Shown here: positions 42,022 to 42,264 of the stretch, piece after piece
Position numbering within the stretch: position 1 is the first letter of the stretch
How the letters are laid out: each line of letters begins with the position of its first letter
From: an uncultured Fibrobacter sp.
GTDB taxonomy: Bacteria > Fibrobacterota > Fibrobacteria > Fibrobacterales > Fibrobacteraceae
Length of the DNA stretch: 42,264 nucleotides
Reading direction: 5' to 3'
NCBI RefSeq assembly: GCF_947305105.1
Contig: NZ_CAMZCS010000029.1
Coordinates: 1-42,264 of the forward strand
The notes under the pieces: generated by a model
What the model saw: only the letters and a program-made list of their open reading frames with translations
What the model was told of the DNA's origin: nothing
Database searches by the model: none
Made by a program: the position numbers and the translations under genes

Positions 42022-42111
42022 AGTTAATCCTTTTTGTTCGGGTATAATGTAGAAAAATAGAGAGGGGAATATAGACGAGAGAACGCCGCTACGCGGCTAC
42101 AGACGAGAGAT

Positions 42112-42185
42112 GAGAGATAGTAGACAGTAGGAAGTAGACAGTAGGAAGTAGACAGTAGACAGTAGGCAGTGGTTAGTGGTTAGGA
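42112..42185. repeat. Heptanucleotide repeat tract upstream of clpP
   Basis: About ten seven-base units (AGACAGT, AGGAAGT, AGGCAGT, GGTTAGT) in one direction. The remainder of 42022-42264 shows a short GC-rich palindrome (GCCGC/GCGGC, 42085-42097) and no gene. Confidence 0.8.
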
Positions 42186-42264
42186 GAATCACAGCTCGAG
42201 CCTAAAAAGTTGTCATTCGCAGGCGCATGACTCGTCGGCTCAGCCATGCCGAAACGCAAGCGTT

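Overview
The window most likely comes from a Fibrobacter (Fibrobacterota, F. succinogenes-like) chromosome. The basis is protein families nearly confined to that genus: four TIGR02147/DUF4423-type regulators, many lipoproteins with the 'Fibrobacter succinogenes major paralogous' (FISUMP, TIGR02145/PF09603) domain, and a secreted protein with a type IX secretion-like C-terminal domain. Nearly every gene lies on the minus strand; only an AAA-type ATPase and a GtrA-like protein are on plus. No tRNA, rRNA, IS element or CRISPR array was seen.

Layout, left to right. 1-3296: a very large secreted protein, cut by the window edge, with GLUG-like and InlB/Flg_new-like repeats and two overlapping CRP-type palindromes upstream. 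3599-22002: four consecutive operons A, C, B, D in family terms (A 9208 to 3599; B 15439 to 10600; C 18284 to 15620; D 21856 to 18480). Each starts with a TIGR02147 regulator. A translationally coupled lipoprotein with a shared signature (G-x-x-AIT-[DN]-[KR] then GV-x-QKGP) follows, and then zero to two further lipoproteins. A plus-strand ATPase gene sits between A and B. 22052-23656: a repeat protein with a probable T9SS tail. 23818-26243: beta, biotin-carrier and gamma subunits of a Na+-translocating decarboxylase. 26428-35836: five tandem lipoproteins with histidine-phosphatase domains, three on long hexapeptide-repeat stalks and two joined to the QKGP-type region of the FISUMP lipoproteins. 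35980-42021: a CoA-transferase, GtrA-like protein, small outer-membrane-like protein, glycosyltransferase, thioredoxin-like protein, small lipoprotein, FtsY and ClpP.

The most interesting signal is upstream of the four regulators. Each promoter carries three direct copies of a short word at nearly constant offsets (0, about 70, about 92 bp), but the word differs between paralogs: GAATAC (A), GAACAC (B), GAACAT (C) and an ATAAAAC-type word (D). In A, B and C an inverted copy lies between the two distal ones, and the sequence between the words is conserved. The predicted DNA-recognition helices of the regulators differ at a few positions. I infer a family of self-recognising, mutually insulated switches, each controlling its own set of surface lipoproteins. 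This is a hypothesis from sequence layout only.

Other notable structure: a recent in-register duplication of about 700 bp between two lipoprotein genes, heptanucleotide repeat tracts in three intergenic gaps (one forming a long imperfect inverted repeat), and promoters with a TATATT-like -10 box so close to the start codon that the mRNAs should be leaderless.
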